A DNA stretch of 64,000 nt, taken from assembly GCA_963695075.1 (NCBI GenBank), contig CAVOFR010000007.1:434001-498000 (forward strand), in the 5' to 3' direction. The notes under the pieces are model-generated. The model worked only from the letters and a program-made list of their open reading frames with translations, searched no databases and was not told the DNA's origin. The translations under genes and the position numbers were made by a program. This stretch comes from CAWCAL01 sp963695075 (lineage in GTDB: Bacteria > Actinomycetota > Acidimicrobiia > Acidimicrobiales > CAWCAL01). This document shows, in pieces, positions 53,936-62,734 of this stretch (position 1 is its first letter; each line of letters starts with the position of its first letter).

Positions 53936-55083
53936 TGCGGCGACGCGAAGTCGCCGAGCGGCTGGACCGAGCGGTCGTCGATCTCGGTGGCGAGCCCCGG
54001 TCGGTCGGATCGATCGACGATCGGTTGCAGCGGCTCGAGGGAGCGATCACCGAGACCGAGGAGCGATTGGACGAGGCGCTCGCCGACAGGGGGCGGCTCG
54101 AAGAGGCCATGGACCAGCTCGTGGTCGGCGTCGTCGTTCTGGCCGATGACGAGATCATCCACCGGAACGAAGTGGCCCGGAGGTATGCGTCAGGGCGCCC
54201 CTCCGATGCCCTCGTGGAGGCCGCGATCGGAGACGTGGTGGCCGCCATTCGCAATGGGAGACCCCTGTGCAAGACGGTCCGCCTGGCCGGACCACCGCGC
54301 CGGACCATCGAGTTGGAGGGTCGATCCACCGGATCGGGTGACGCAGTCGTGATCATCCGGGACGTGTCGGCCCAGGAGAGGCTGGGCCAGGTCCGGCGTG
54401 ACTTCGTCGCCAACATCTCCCATGAGCTCAAGACCCCGATCGGAGCACTCACCCTGCTGGCCGAGACACTGGAGGACGAGACCGATCCCGAGATCGTCCG
54501 TCGGCTCTCTGGCCGCGTCTTCACAGAAGCGCACCGCGCCGCCAACATCGTCGAGGACCTGCTGGAGCTCAGCCGGGTCGAGGCGGCCGAAGCCCACGAC
54601 GAGGAACCGCTCGTGGTGAGCGATCTCGTGGACGAAGCGAAGGATCTGGTCAGCTCGGCCGCCGAGAGCCAGGGCGTCCGCGTTTCGGTCGAGGTCGATC
54701 GTCAGCTCGTGATACGCGGGGATCGGCGCCAGCTGGTCTCCGCGCTGGTCAACGTGCTGGACAACGCCATCCGCTACTCGGACCCGGACGGCGAGATCTC
54801 CATCTCGGCCGCGCTGGTCGGAGAGGACGCCGAGATCCGGGTCACCGACCGTGGAGCCGGGATTCCCGCCCGGGACCTCGACCGGGTGTTCGAACGGTTC
54901 TACCGCGTCGACCGGGCCAGGAGCCGCGACCGCGGTGGAACCGGGCTCGGGCTGTCGATCGTGCGCCACGTCGTCGACAACCATGGCGGCGTCGCATCGA
55001 TCACCAGCGTCGAAGGCCAGGGTGCGACCGTGGTTCTGAGGGTGCCGGGCATGCGGATCGCCGAGACGGAAACCCATGGCTGA
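53935..55083 (+). CDS. Phosphate-sensing histidine kinase, SenX3-like but without membrane segments
   Basis: 382 aa. N-terminal coiled coil (RLQRLEGAITETEERLDEAL), PAS-like domain (~residues 60-140), H-box FVANISHELKTPIGALTLL, N-box NVLDNAIRYS, and GTGLGLSIVRHV. No hydrophobic helix is present, and GTG 53935 is the first possible start in this frame, so the kinase is predicted cytoplasmic, in contrast with SenX3/PhoR. It probably takes its signal from PhoU. Confidence 0.9.
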   Translation: MRRREVAERLDRAVVDLGGEPRSVGSIDDRLQRLEGAITETEERLDEALADRGRLEEAMDQLVVGVVVLADDEIIHRNEVARRYASGRPSDALVEAAIGDVVAAIRNGRPLCKTVRLAGPPRRTIELEGRSTGSGDAVVIIRDVSAQERLGQVRRDFVANISHELKTPIGALTLLAETLEDETDPEIVRRLSGRVFTEAHRAANIVEDLLELSRVEAAEAHDEEPLVVSDLVDEAKDLVSSAAESQGVRVSVEVDRQLVIRGDRRQLVSALVNVLDNAIRYSDPDGEISISAALVGEDAEIRVTDRGAGIPARDLDRVFERFYRVDRARSRDRGGTGLGLSIVRHVVDNHGGVASITSVEGQGATVVLRVPGMRIAETETHG

Positions 55084-55828
55084 GGCAACGGTGCTGGTCG
55101 TGGAGGACGAGGAGAGCTACGTCGAAGCGCTGTCGATCTCGCTCCGTCGTGAGGGGTTCCTGGTCCACGTCGCTCGCGATGGCGCCGAAGCACTCGAACG
55201 GTTCAGAGAGGTCGATCCCGACCTCGTGCTGCTCGACGTCATGCTCCCGAAGCTCGGCGGAGTGGACGTGTGTCGGGAGATCCGGAAGAGCTCCCAGGTC
55301 CCGATCATCATGGTCACGGCCAAGTCCGAGGAGATCGATGCGGTCGTGGGTCTGGAGGTCGGGGCCGACGACTACGTGACCAAGCCCTACCGCTTCCGGG
55401 AGCTGGTGGCCCGGATCAGAGCCGCCTTGCGCCGTTCGCCCACTACGGCTGCCGATATCGACTCGGGCACGGTGTTCGCGGTCGGCGATGTAACCCTCGA
55501 CGCCGAGCGTCACGAGGTCACGGTTCGAGGTGAGTCGGTGTCGTTTCCGCTGAAGGAGTTCGAGCTCCTGGCCCTGCTGCTGGAGAACGCGGGCCGGGTG
55601 CTGACCCGCGACATCCTGATCACCCGCGTGTGGGGGTACGACTACGTGGGTGATACCAAGACCCTCGACGTTCACATCAAGCGCCTGCGCAAGAAGATCG
55701 AGTCCGACCCGACGGATCCCATGCCGCATCGTGACCATCCGAGGTCTCGGGTACAAGTACCGGACCTCCGACGCTTGAATTCAGGGACCCCGCCTGAGCG
55801 GTCTGAGCCCACCGACCTCCAGCCGTAG
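55076..55828 (+). CDS. OmpR/PhoB-type response regulator, RegX3-like, with frameshifted C-terminus
   Basis: Receiver domain: acidic pocket VVEDEE, phospho-Asp in LVLLDVMLP, Lys in DYVTKPY. Winged helix: FPLKEFELLALLLENAGRVLTR. After KKIESDPTDPM the frame diverges: family members end RIVTIRGLGYKYR, which is present in the next frame (55725-55778). One extra C at 55724-55725 explains this; the current frame runs on to 55828. ATG overlaps the kinase gene by 8 bases. Expected to bind the PHO box. Confidence 0.85.
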   Translation: MAEATVLVVEDEESYVEALSISLRREGFLVHVARDGAEALERFREVDPDLVLLDVMLPKLGGVDVCREIRKSSQVPIIMVTAKSEEIDAVVGLEVGADDYVTKPYRFRELVARIRAALRRSPTTAADIDSGTVFAVGDVTLDAERHEVTVRGESVSFPLKEFELLALLLENAGRVLTRDILITRVWGYDYVGDTKTLDVHIKRLRKKIESDPTDPMPHRDHPRSRVQVPDLRRLNSGTPPERSEPTDLQP

Positions 55829-55831
55829 CAT
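55826..55831 (+). promoter_or_regulatory. Predicted leaderless -10 of MFS gene
   Basis: TAGCAT ends 6 bases before GTG 55838. GGAGG directly adjacent is too close to act as a normal ribosome binding site. Confidence 0.4.
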
Positions 55832-55837
55832 GGAGGC

Positions 55838-57277
55838 GTGACCGACAAACCCGGCTGGCGCTCCTGGCACGTGACGGCCACCGATGCCGTGCGGCGCATG
55901 GGCGACACCGGTTTCGGTCGCCTGGCCCGGGTTCATGCGACCCTCGTGGCGGGCGACGCTCTCGTCGCCATCGCCCTGGCCGGATCGCTCTTCTTCTCGA
56001 TCGACCCAGGTGCGGCCCGTTGGAGGGTGGCGCTGTACCTCCTGTTCACCATGGCGCCGTTCGCGGTCATCGCGCCGCTCCTGGGCCCGGCCATCGACCG
56101 GGCGCGGGGCGGCCGACGCAACATGATCATCCTGAGCGGCGGACTGCGCACGCTCGTGGCCTTCATGATGATCGGCGACCTCGACAGCCTCCTGCTGTTT
56201 CCCGAAGCGTTCGCCATGCTCGTCCTCGGCAAGGCCTATCACGTGGCCAAGAGCGCGGTGGTGCCGACCACGGTCGAGACCGATGAGGAGCTGGTCGAGG
56301 CCAACTCGAAGTTGGCGGTGATCTCGGCCCTGGCCGGGATCGCCGCGGCGGCGCCCGGCGGTCTACTCCTGTGGGTCGGAGGAGCGGAGTACGTGATCGC
56401 ATTCGCGATGCTCGTCTTCGCGGCGGCAACGGCGCTCGCCGTCCGGCTGCCCGCGGTCGCGGTGGCCGAGGAGTCGCCCGATGAGCTCGAGCGCACCGAG
56501 CTGCGCAGCGCGGGGGTGCTTCTCGCTGCTACCGGGATGGGCACCCTGCGGTGGGTGGTGGGGTTCGTAGCCTTCCTGCTGGCGTTCGATCTGCGCGGCG
56601 GGAGCCGCAACCCGAGCCCGGCCGAGTCGCTCGGGATGGCGATGAAGGAGTTGGCCGATCCGGATGCGGCATCGCTCTCGGAGGGGAAACCGACGTGGTA
56701 CTTCGCGGTGGTCCTCGGAGCGAGCGCGCTCGGTGGTCTTCTCGGCTCCTGGTTGGCGCCGCGACTGCGCGTGTCGATGCGTGAGGAGTCGATGCTCGAT
56801 GCCGCACTGATCGCCACAGCGGTCGCCGCGCTGGCGGCCTTCTTCCTCGGGTTCGGCTCGCTCTTCTCGGCGACTCTCATCGCCTTGGGGGTCGGGGTCT
56901 GCGCCGCCGCCGGCAAACAGGGTTTCGACGCGATCGTCCAGCGCGATGCTCCGGATGCGAACCGGGGCCGCTCGTTCGCCCGGTTCGAAACGCGATTCCA
57001 GGTGATCTGGGTGTTCGGCGCGTTCATCCCGGTACTGATCCACATCCCCGCCCGGCTGGGGTATGTCGTCGTTGCCATCGTGGCGGCGGCGGCGGCCGGC
57101 TGGTATTTGCTCGGGCGGCGTGCCACCGATCGTGGCGAACCGCGTCAGGTTCGACCGTCGCGGGCCCAGGGCACGAAGTCGCCCGATGATGGGTGCACCT
57201 CCGATGACGAGAAGCCCGTCACCCCCCGGGGACCGGTCATCCGTCCCATCGAGGAGCCCGAGCAACCCTCGGCCTGA
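55838..57277 (+). CDS. MFS-type membrane transporter
   Basis: 479 aa with about 12 membrane helices. Between helices 2 and 3 it has GPAIDRARGGRRNMI, resembling the MFS loop. C-terminal tail (~70 residues) is charged and Pro-rich with VTPRGPVIRPIEEPEQ. Substrate cannot be predicted. GTG start. Confidence 0.8.
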   Translation: MTDKPGWRSWHVTATDAVRRMGDTGFGRLARVHATLVAGDALVAIALAGSLFFSIDPGAARWRVALYLLFTMAPFAVIAPLLGPAIDRARGGRRNMIILSGGLRTLVAFMMIGDLDSLLLFPEAFAMLVLGKAYHVAKSAVVPTTVETDEELVEANSKLAVISALAGIAAAAPGGLLLWVGGAEYVIAFAMLVFAAATALAVRLPAVAVAEESPDELERTELRSAGVLLAATGMGTLRWVVGFVAFLLAFDLRGGSRNPSPAESLGMAMKELADPDAASLSEGKPTWYFAVVLGASALGGLLGSWLAPRLRVSMREESMLDAALIATAVAALAAFFLGFGSLFSATLIALGVGVCAAAGKQGFDAIVQRDAPDANRGRSFARFETRFQVIWVFGAFIPVLIHIPARLGYVVVAIVAAAAAGWYLLGRRATDRGEPRQVRPSRAQGTKSPDDGCTSDDEKPVTPRGPVIRPIEEPEQPSA

Positions 57278-57291
57278 GGGGACCGGTGCGG

Positions 57292-58542
57292 TCAGAGGTC
57301 GGAGAGATCGTCGGGAATGTCGATGTCACCCAGCTCGTCGAGCTCGTCCAGGAGATCATCGCTCAGCTCAGCGGTGAGGCCGACCCGTGCGACCCACACG
57401 CCGGGGGCCTCCATCTCGTTGGGCGTCGGCAGGTGCTCGAGGTCGGCCCAGAGGTGAGCGACGCCGTCGTCACCCGCCCGCTGCGCGATCTGGCGAACGA
57501 ACTCGGCACCGGTCTCGTAGACCGCCTGGCTCAGCTCGAGGCCGAACAGCTGCTCGACGAACCGATCCGACGGATCGTCTTCGACCCGGCGGCGACGTAC
57601 GGCCTCGGTGATCTGCGCATAGGTCCCGATGAGGGACGTTCCGATCTGGTCCATCGTCCAGTCGACGTATCCCACGATCGTGCTGGTCAGCGTTACCAAC
57701 CGGGGGAGCACCGCTTCCTGGACCGGCGAACGCAGCGCACCCAGGAGGACCTCGGGATCGGCGAAGAGCTCCTGGAAACCGCTCATGTCCCCCATCGACG
57801 TCGGATCGAGTTGCTCCAGCTTGTTCTCGAGGGCGCCGGGATCGGCGATGAAGCCATCGAGGTAGTCATTGAGGAGTTGCTCCAACCGGTGCCGGACGTG
57901 CGGAATGCCGAGCACGGCGTGGTGGATCACCTCGTAGAGGCAGATCCACAGGTACAGGTCGTCGGTGTCGAGCGACCATTCATCGCCGAAGCCGGCGATA
58001 TTGGCGGGGACGACCAGAATCTCGTCCGACGGCGCTCGGGGCACCGGCGTGTCGTACTGGCCGAACGAGCGACGGGCCAGCTGGCCGAGCAGCCCGCCGG
58101 CGGTCATGCCCAGCATCATCGGCCCGATCATCTTCATGAGGGGTGCCATGAAGCCGGTCGGGTCGGTCGGGTCGGGCTGGGCCTCGTCCTCGTCGTCGGC
58201 GAGTGCTTCGGCCAGCCGCTCGAAGAGCGGACGCCAGGCCTCGAGAGAGGTCTGCACCCATTGGGAGCGCGTCACCGGCGAGATGACCAGACCGGACCCG
58301 CTCGTAGACGTCGACAGGCCGGTGCGCGTGGACACCTGGAGGTCGGCCACCCGGGCGAGCTGTTCGATCTTGATCCGGATCTGGGGGTCGACATTGGGTT
58401 CCGCTTCACCGCCGGTGGCCGACATCATGGCCACCTGCCGGGCGGTGTCCCAGCTGAGCGGTCCCTGCTGGGCGAACATCTTCCCGAGCTCTCCGAAGAA
58501 GGGCATGCCTTCGAACGGGTTGGGTTGCGGGTCGTCGCTCAC
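57292..58542 (-). CDS. DUF2342 / F420-associated zincin-like protein with altered HExxH
   Basis: 416 aa. FFGELGKMFAQQGPLSWDTARQ and MIGPMMLGMTAGGLLGQLAR are typical of the DUF2342 family found beside F420 genes in actinobacteria. The putative metalloprotease motif HExxH reads YEVIH (in LYEVIHHAVLG), so the first zinc His is Tyr. GTG 58542 chosen; minus-strand TATCCT lies 6 bases upstream and there is no ribosome binding site. Function unknown. Confidence 0.82.
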   Translation of the reverse strand: MSDDPQPNPFEGMPFFGELGKMFAQQGPLSWDTARQVAMMSATGGEAEPNVDPQIRIKIEQLARVADLQVSTRTGLSTSTSGSGLVISPVTRSQWVQTSLEAWRPLFERLAEALADDEDEAQPDPTDPTGFMAPLMKMIGPMMLGMTAGGLLGQLARRSFGQYDTPVPRAPSDEILVVPANIAGFGDEWSLDTDDLYLWICLYEVIHHAVLGIPHVRHRLEQLLNDYLDGFIADPGALENKLEQLDPTSMGDMSGFQELFADPEVLLGALRSPVQEAVLPRLVTLTSTIVGYVDWTMDQIGTSLIGTYAQITEAVRRRRVEDDPSDRFVEQLFGLELSQAVYETGAEFVRQIAQRAGDDGVAHLWADLEHLPTPNEMEAPGVWVARVGLTAELSDDLLDELDELGDIDIPDDLSDL

Positions 58543-58548
58543 ATCTGG

Positions 58549-58554
58549 AGGATA
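58549..58554 (-). promoter_or_regulatory. Predicted leaderless -10 of DUF2342 gene
   Basis: Minus-strand TATCCT ends 6 bases before GTG 58542. Confidence 0.45.
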
Positions 58555-58613
58555 TCGAGCCTTTCGGTCCGGGGATCCTCGGTCTGCCATGAACGGCTCG
58601 GCACCATAGCTCT

Positions 58614-58619
58614 TATGAT
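58614..58619 (+). promoter_or_regulatory. Possible -10 of SDR gene
   Basis: TATGAT ends 9 bases before GTG 58629; no ribosome binding site. Confidence 0.4.
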
Positions 58620-58628
58620 CGTCGATCT

Positions 58629-59687
58629 GTGACGCGCGTCCTTCTCACCGGTGCTGCCGGACCGCTCGGTCGTCGACTGCTCGCCTTGCTGGCGGCCGAT
58701 CCAGGTGTGACCGATGTCGTCGCGGTCGACCGGGTCGATCTCGCCCCGGTTGCCGCCGAGTGGAGGGATGAGGGGACGCGCCTCCACACGTTCCGCGGCC
58801 GGCTGGCGACACTCGATCTACCCGACGTGGTGAGCGAGGTCGATCAGGTGGTTCATCTGGCCGCCGGGTCGGGTGAGGAGCTGGACGGGACCGGCGTCAG
58901 CGGCGTCGACGTGCCGGGGACCCGAGCGTTGCTCGCCGCCCTGGGTCCGGTGCAGTCCCTGGTGGTGCTGTCCAGCGCCACGGTGTACGGAGCCTGGCCC
59001 CACAATCCCGTGCCGCTGACCGAGCAGGCGCCGATGCAGCCCAATCCGCGGCTGGAGTTCGCCAACCAGAAGGCCGAGGTCGAGCGCCTGGTGGACGAGT
59101 GGGCCGCCCAGGCCGTCCCACCTCCGTCGGTTGCGATCCTGCGACCGACCCTGACCCTGAGCGCCGAGTCTCCGGAGTGGATGGCGCGGTCTGTGTGGGG
59201 CGTGGTCGGCCTGCGAGCCGGATCGGATGTGCCTCCGGCGCAGTTCTTGCATCTCGACGACCTGGCGTCGGCCGTCGAGCTGGCCCGAGCCAAGCAACTG
59301 GACGGTGTCTACAACGTGGCCCCGGACGGCTGGATCCCGCCCGACGACCTGGTTGGTCTGCGCGGAGCCGGGCCGAGATTGCCGCTCCCACCCGGTGTTG
59401 CGGCTCGGGCTGCGTCGGTCAGTCACCGCCTCTCGTTGATGTCCACGCCGTGGAGCGCCGTGCCCTACACCATGCATCCGTGGGTGGTGGCCAATGACCG
59501 ACTGCGGGCTGCCGGCTGGAATCCGGAGTGGACGAACGAGGAGACGTTCGTGGCTGGGACACGAGCTGGTCCGTGGGCGACGTTGGATGCCCGACGGCGC
59601 CAGGAGATCGGGCTCGCGGCGGCGGTCGTCGGGGTTGCCGGTCTCGTCGCGGGCGGGGTTGCCGCGGCGCGTCGTTGGTTGCTCTGA
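58629..59687 (+). CDS. NAD-dependent epimerase/dehydratase-family protein with C-terminal membrane anchor
   Basis: 352 aa extended SDR. N-terminal TGAAGPLGRRLLALL nucleotide motif. The usual catalytic YxxxK is FANQK, so the Tyr is replaced by Phe. The last ~25 residues form a helix (LAAAVVGVAGLVAGGVAAAR), unusual for SDRs and probably membrane-attached. GTG start, divergent from DUF2342. Substrate unknown; may be non-catalytic. Confidence 0.82.
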   Translation: MTRVLLTGAAGPLGRRLLALLAADPGVTDVVAVDRVDLAPVAAEWRDEGTRLHTFRGRLATLDLPDVVSEVDQVVHLAAGSGEELDGTGVSGVDVPGTRALLAALGPVQSLVVLSSATVYGAWPHNPVPLTEQAPMQPNPRLEFANQKAEVERLVDEWAAQAVPPPSVAILRPTLTLSAESPEWMARSVWGVVGLRAGSDVPPAQFLHLDDLASAVELARAKQLDGVYNVAPDGWIPPDDLVGLRGAGPRLPLPPGVAARAASVSHRLSLMSTPWSAVPYTMHPWVVANDRLRAAGWNPEWTNEETFVAGTRAGPWATLDARRRQEIGLAAAVVGVAGLVAGGVAAARRWLL

Positions 59688-59708
59688 CGGTCCCGGTGGT
59701 GGCGAGGC

Positions 59709-60887
59709 CTAGGGATGAGCGGCCAGAACGACCCGGCACTCCTCGAGCTCGCCGTCCCTGACGTATTCGAGGTCGACCGCTTCACCCGGGAAGTGGCTCC
59801 GGAGCTGGAGCACGACGTCGGCCATGGTCGGCGTCGACTCGCCGTCGATCTCGGTGATCACGTCCCCCTGGGTCAGGCCCGCCAGGTCGGCCGGACCGGC
59901 GGCGGCGACCGACACCACCCGGGCCGGCCGGCTCGTGCCGCGCTCGCCCTCCACCCCCATCCAAGCGTGCGTCACGTAGCCGACGTCGATCAGTTCGGTC
60001 GCGACGCGCGTGACCTGTCCGGCCGGGATGGCGAAGGAGATCCCGCCTGACGCCTCCTCATCGGAGGCGACAGCTGTGGTCAGCCCGAGGAGGAGGCCCT
60101 CGGCATCGAACAGCGCGCCTCCGGATGAACCGGCTGCGATGGTCGCATCGGTCTGGATGAGGCCGTAGAGGACGCTGGCCTCGCCGGTCTCGACCCTGGA
60201 GCGGTGGGCACTGACGATGCCGGTGCTGACGCTGGGGCCACCGGTGAGGCTCAGTGGGGAACCGATGGCGATGGCGGGTTCGCCGACGATGGCCGGACGA
60301 TCGGCTCGGGGCTCCACGGGCGTGAGCGTGCCACCGTTGGGAATCGACAGCACGGCGAGATCGGTCGCGAGATCCGTTCCGACCACCTCGGCGGTGACGC
60401 GGCGCTCTCCGGCAAGCACGACGATGATCGTGGTTGCGTCGACGATGACGTGCGCGTTGGTGACCAGGTGACCCTGTCGGTCGAAGACGATGGCGCTCCC
60501 GGTGGTCACCGTGTCGGCGAAGGTGGACTCGATGCGCGCCACGGAGTGCAATGCACCGTCGGCCACGGCCATCGCTGGATGCATGTCGCCGGCCTCTACT
60601 TCGACGGGTACGGCCTCTTCTCGGATGACGGTCCGTTCGACGACGTCGGGCGAGAACGCACCGGTCATGGCCATCATCGCCGTGGTGAGTCCCGCGCCGA
60701 TCGCTCCGCCCAGACCGGCCATGACCCAGACCCGCCGGCCTCGATCCGTCGATGACCCCGCGCCCGTCGCCGACGATCGCGGCCCGTCGTTCGCGAGCTC
60801 GGAGGGGTGTCGCCACAGGCGGTCATCGGGAAGCGGGACCGACCCGTGGCGGACCGGATCCTCGTCGTCGTTGGGACCGCCCGTCAC
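59709..60887 (-). CDS. Membrane-anchored trypsin-like serine protease with PDZ domain
   Basis: 392 aa. Cytoplasmic N-terminus, one membrane helix (VWVMAGLGGAIGAGLTTAMM), protease domain with His in TNAHVIV, Asp in ATDLAVLSIP, Ser in AAGSSGGALFD, and a C-terminal PDZ (GLTQGDVITEIDGE). Second HtrA-like protease of the window. Minus-strand TACGCT lies 8 bases before GTG 60887. Confidence 0.9.
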   Translation of the reverse strand: MTGGPNDDEDPVRHGSVPLPDDRLWRHPSELANDGPRSSATGAGSSTDRGRRVWVMAGLGGAIGAGLTTAMMAMTGAFSPDVVERTVIREEAVPVEVEAGDMHPAMAVADGALHSVARIESTFADTVTTGSAIVFDRQGHLVTNAHVIVDATTIIVVLAGERRVTAEVVGTDLATDLAVLSIPNGGTLTPVEPRADRPAIVGEPAIAIGSPLSLTGGPSVSTGIVSAHRSRVETGEASVLYGLIQTDATIAAGSSGGALFDAEGLLLGLTTAVASDEEASGGISFAIPAGQVTRVATELIDVGYVTHAWMGVEGERGTSRPARVVSVAAAGPADLAGLTQGDVITEIDGESTPTMADVVLQLRSHFPGEAVDLEYVRDGELEECRVVLAAHP

Positions 60888-60895
60888 GGTGCGGA

Positions 60896-60901
60896 AGCGT
60901 A
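60896..60901 (-). promoter_or_regulatory. Possible leaderless -10 of PDZ protease gene
   Basis: Minus-strand TACGCT ends 8 bases before GTG 60887. Confidence 0.35.
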
Positions 60902-61021
60902 CCGACCGCGAGCCAGTTGGTGCTCGCGGTGCCGTTCCGGCACCGACCCGGTGCTCCCGTGACGAGGATCAGATCGCAACGCCGACCGCCGGCGTGTTAC
61001 AGGACGCGGGGCCCCTCGTCG

Positions 61022-61027
61022 TACCAT
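61022..61027 (+). promoter_or_regulatory. Predicted leaderless -10 of moaE
   Basis: TACCAT ends 6 bases before GTG 61034. Confidence 0.45.
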
Positions 61028-61033
61028 GGCGCC

Positions 61034-61537
61034 GTGCAGCCGCCCATCGGATCATCGAACTGGCTCAGCTTGAGTGACGAGCCGCTTCCCGTGGCGGAGG
61101 CCGGGAGTTGGGTCGTACTCCCCACCTGTGGTGCGGCGGTCACCTTCGCGGGAACGGCTCGGGACCACTCCGAGGGGCGCGAGGGCGTCGAGCTGCTCGA
61201 GTACGAGGCCTACGAAGCCCAGGTGGTGCCCCGTCTGGAGCAGCTGGCCCGGTTGGCCCGCGAGAGCTGGCCTGACCTCGGTCGGGTCGCGGTGCTCCAC
61301 CGGACCGGGCCGCTCGAGGTGGGTGACACGGCCGTGGTCGTCGCCGTCTCCTCACCGCACCGGGACAACTCGTTCGAGGCGGCCCGATACCTGATCGACG
61401 AGCTCAAGCGCTCAGTGCCGATCTGGAAGCGAGAGCGATGGACCGAGGGGGAGTCGTGGGGACTCGAGGCTCAGCACATAGAAGACCCTGAGCCTCCCGC
61501 TCGGGATGGCTCACCGTGGCCCGAGAAGGCGTCGTGA
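61034..61537 (+). CDS. moaE: Molybdopterin synthase catalytic subunit
   Basis: 167 aa. Core motifs CGAAVTFAGTARDHSEG, LEYEAYE, HRTGPLEVGDTAVVVAVSSPHR, and KRSVPIWKRE with the catalytic Lys. Converts precursor Z to molybdopterin with MoaD; no other moa gene is in the window. GTG 61034 chosen from family length and the -10. Its TGA overlaps the next GTG. Confidence 0.93.
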   Translation: MQPPIGSSNWLSLSDEPLPVAEAGSWVVLPTCGAAVTFAGTARDHSEGREGVELLEYEAYEAQVVPRLEQLARLARESWPDLGRVAVLHRTGPLEVGDTAVVVAVSSPHRDNSFEAARYLIDELKRSVPIWKRERWTEGESWGLEAQHIEDPEPPARDGSPWPEKAS

Positions 61538-61728
61538 ACGCGGTCGTCTTCCCCCTGTTGGCCGTGGCAATCGTGCTGATCGGTTTATTCGTGATCTGGC
61601 TGGTCACTCGCTCGCCCAAGGCCCGACCGTATGACGCGATGGAGAACTTCAACCGTCAGCTCGACGCGTTGGCTCCGCCGGACGAGTCGGTCACTCCGCA
61701 GACCGGAGGGAGTGACCGTGGCGCGTGA
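61534..61728 (+). CDS. Small single-pass membrane protein upstream of mreB
   Basis: 64 aa. N-terminal helix VVFPLLAVAIVLIGLFVIWLV, then a soluble tail with ENFNRQLDALAPP. GTG 61534 overlaps the moaE stop (GTGA), with GAGAAGG just upstream. Its end overlaps mreB by 11 bases. No family recognised; similar tail-bearing microproteins are frequent in actinobacteria. Confidence 0.7.
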   Translation: MNAVVFPLLAVAIVLIGLFVIWLVTRSPKARPYDAMENFNRQLDALAPPDESVTPQTGGSDRGA

Positions 61729-62722
61729 CCTCGCCATAGACCTGGGCACGGCGAACACTCTCGTGTACGCGCGGGGCCAGGGGATCGTGCTCAACGAACC
61801 GACGGTCATCGCACTCAACAGCCGGACCCAGGACGTGCTGGCCATGGGGCAGGAGGCGTGGCAGATGATCGGCCGCACGCCCAGCTACATCGTCGCCGTC
61901 CGCCCGCTTCGGCAGGGCGCCATCACCGACTTCGACATCACCCAGCGCATGATTCGACTGTTGCTCCAACGGGTGGGGGTCAATCGCTTCAACCGACCCA
62001 AGGTCGTGATCTGCGTGCCGTCGGCCATCACCGCGGTCGAGCGACGTGCGGTGACCGAGGCTGCTCGTCGCGCCGGTGCCGCCGATGCACAGCTCATCGA
62101 GCAGCCCATGGCCGCAGCGATCGGTTCGGGCCTTCCCATCCACGAACCGGTCGGCAACATGGTGGTGGATGTGGGCGGCGGTACGTCGGAGACGGCACTG
62201 ATCTCGCTCGGGGGTGTCGTCGCCTTGGAGGCGGTCCGTCTCGGTTCGTTCGAGCTCGACACGGCCATCCAGGGGTTCGTACGCCGCGAGTACGGCATCG
62301 CGATCGGCGAGCGCACGGCCGAGGAGATCAAGCTCGCCATCGGTTCGGCGTGGCCGACCAACGACGAGCAGCGGGCCGAGGTCCGGGGTCGCGAGCTCAT
62401 GAGCGGATTGCCCAAGACCGTCATCCTCGATCCCACCGAAGTGCGCGAAGCGATCAGCGAGCCCGTCCAGACGATCGTCGACTCGGTGATCGCCTGTTTG
62501 GGCCAGGCTCCGCCCGAACTGGCGCAGGACCTCATCCACGAAGGCATCACGCTGGTCGGAGGCGGAGCGATGCTGCGCGGCCTGGACCAGCGATTGGCCC
62601 ATGCGACGGACATCCCCGTGCGGCTGGTCGAAGCGCCGCTCGAATGTGTGGTCCTGGGGGCGGGCCGTTGTATCGAGTCCTACGACGTCCTGAAGACCAT
62701 GTTCATGGACGCCAGATCATGA
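61718..62722 (+). CDS. mreB: MreB/Mbl actin-like protein
   Basis: 334 aa. Actin-fold phosphate 1 LAIDLGTANTLVYARG, phosphate 2 VVDVGGGTSETALISLG, adenosine motif LVGGGAMLRGL. It forms filaments guiding lateral wall synthesis. GTG 61718 with GGAGGG at 61705-61710. No mreCD follows, so it stands alone, next to the microprotein and moaE. Confidence 0.95.
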   Translation: MARDLAIDLGTANTLVYARGQGIVLNEPTVIALNSRTQDVLAMGQEAWQMIGRTPSYIVAVRPLRQGAITDFDITQRMIRLLLQRVGVNRFNRPKVVICVPSAITAVERRAVTEAARRAGAADAQLIEQPMAAAIGSGLPIHEPVGNMVVDVGGGTSETALISLGGVVALEAVRLGSFELDTAIQGFVRREYGIAIGERTAEEIKLAIGSAWPTNDEQRAEVRGRELMSGLPKTVILDPTEVREAISEPVQTIVDSVIACLGQAPPELAQDLIHEGITLVGGGAMLRGLDQRLAHATDIPVRLVEAPLECVVLGAGRCIESYDVLKTMFMDARS

Positions 62723-62734
62723 GGCGGTACCACG

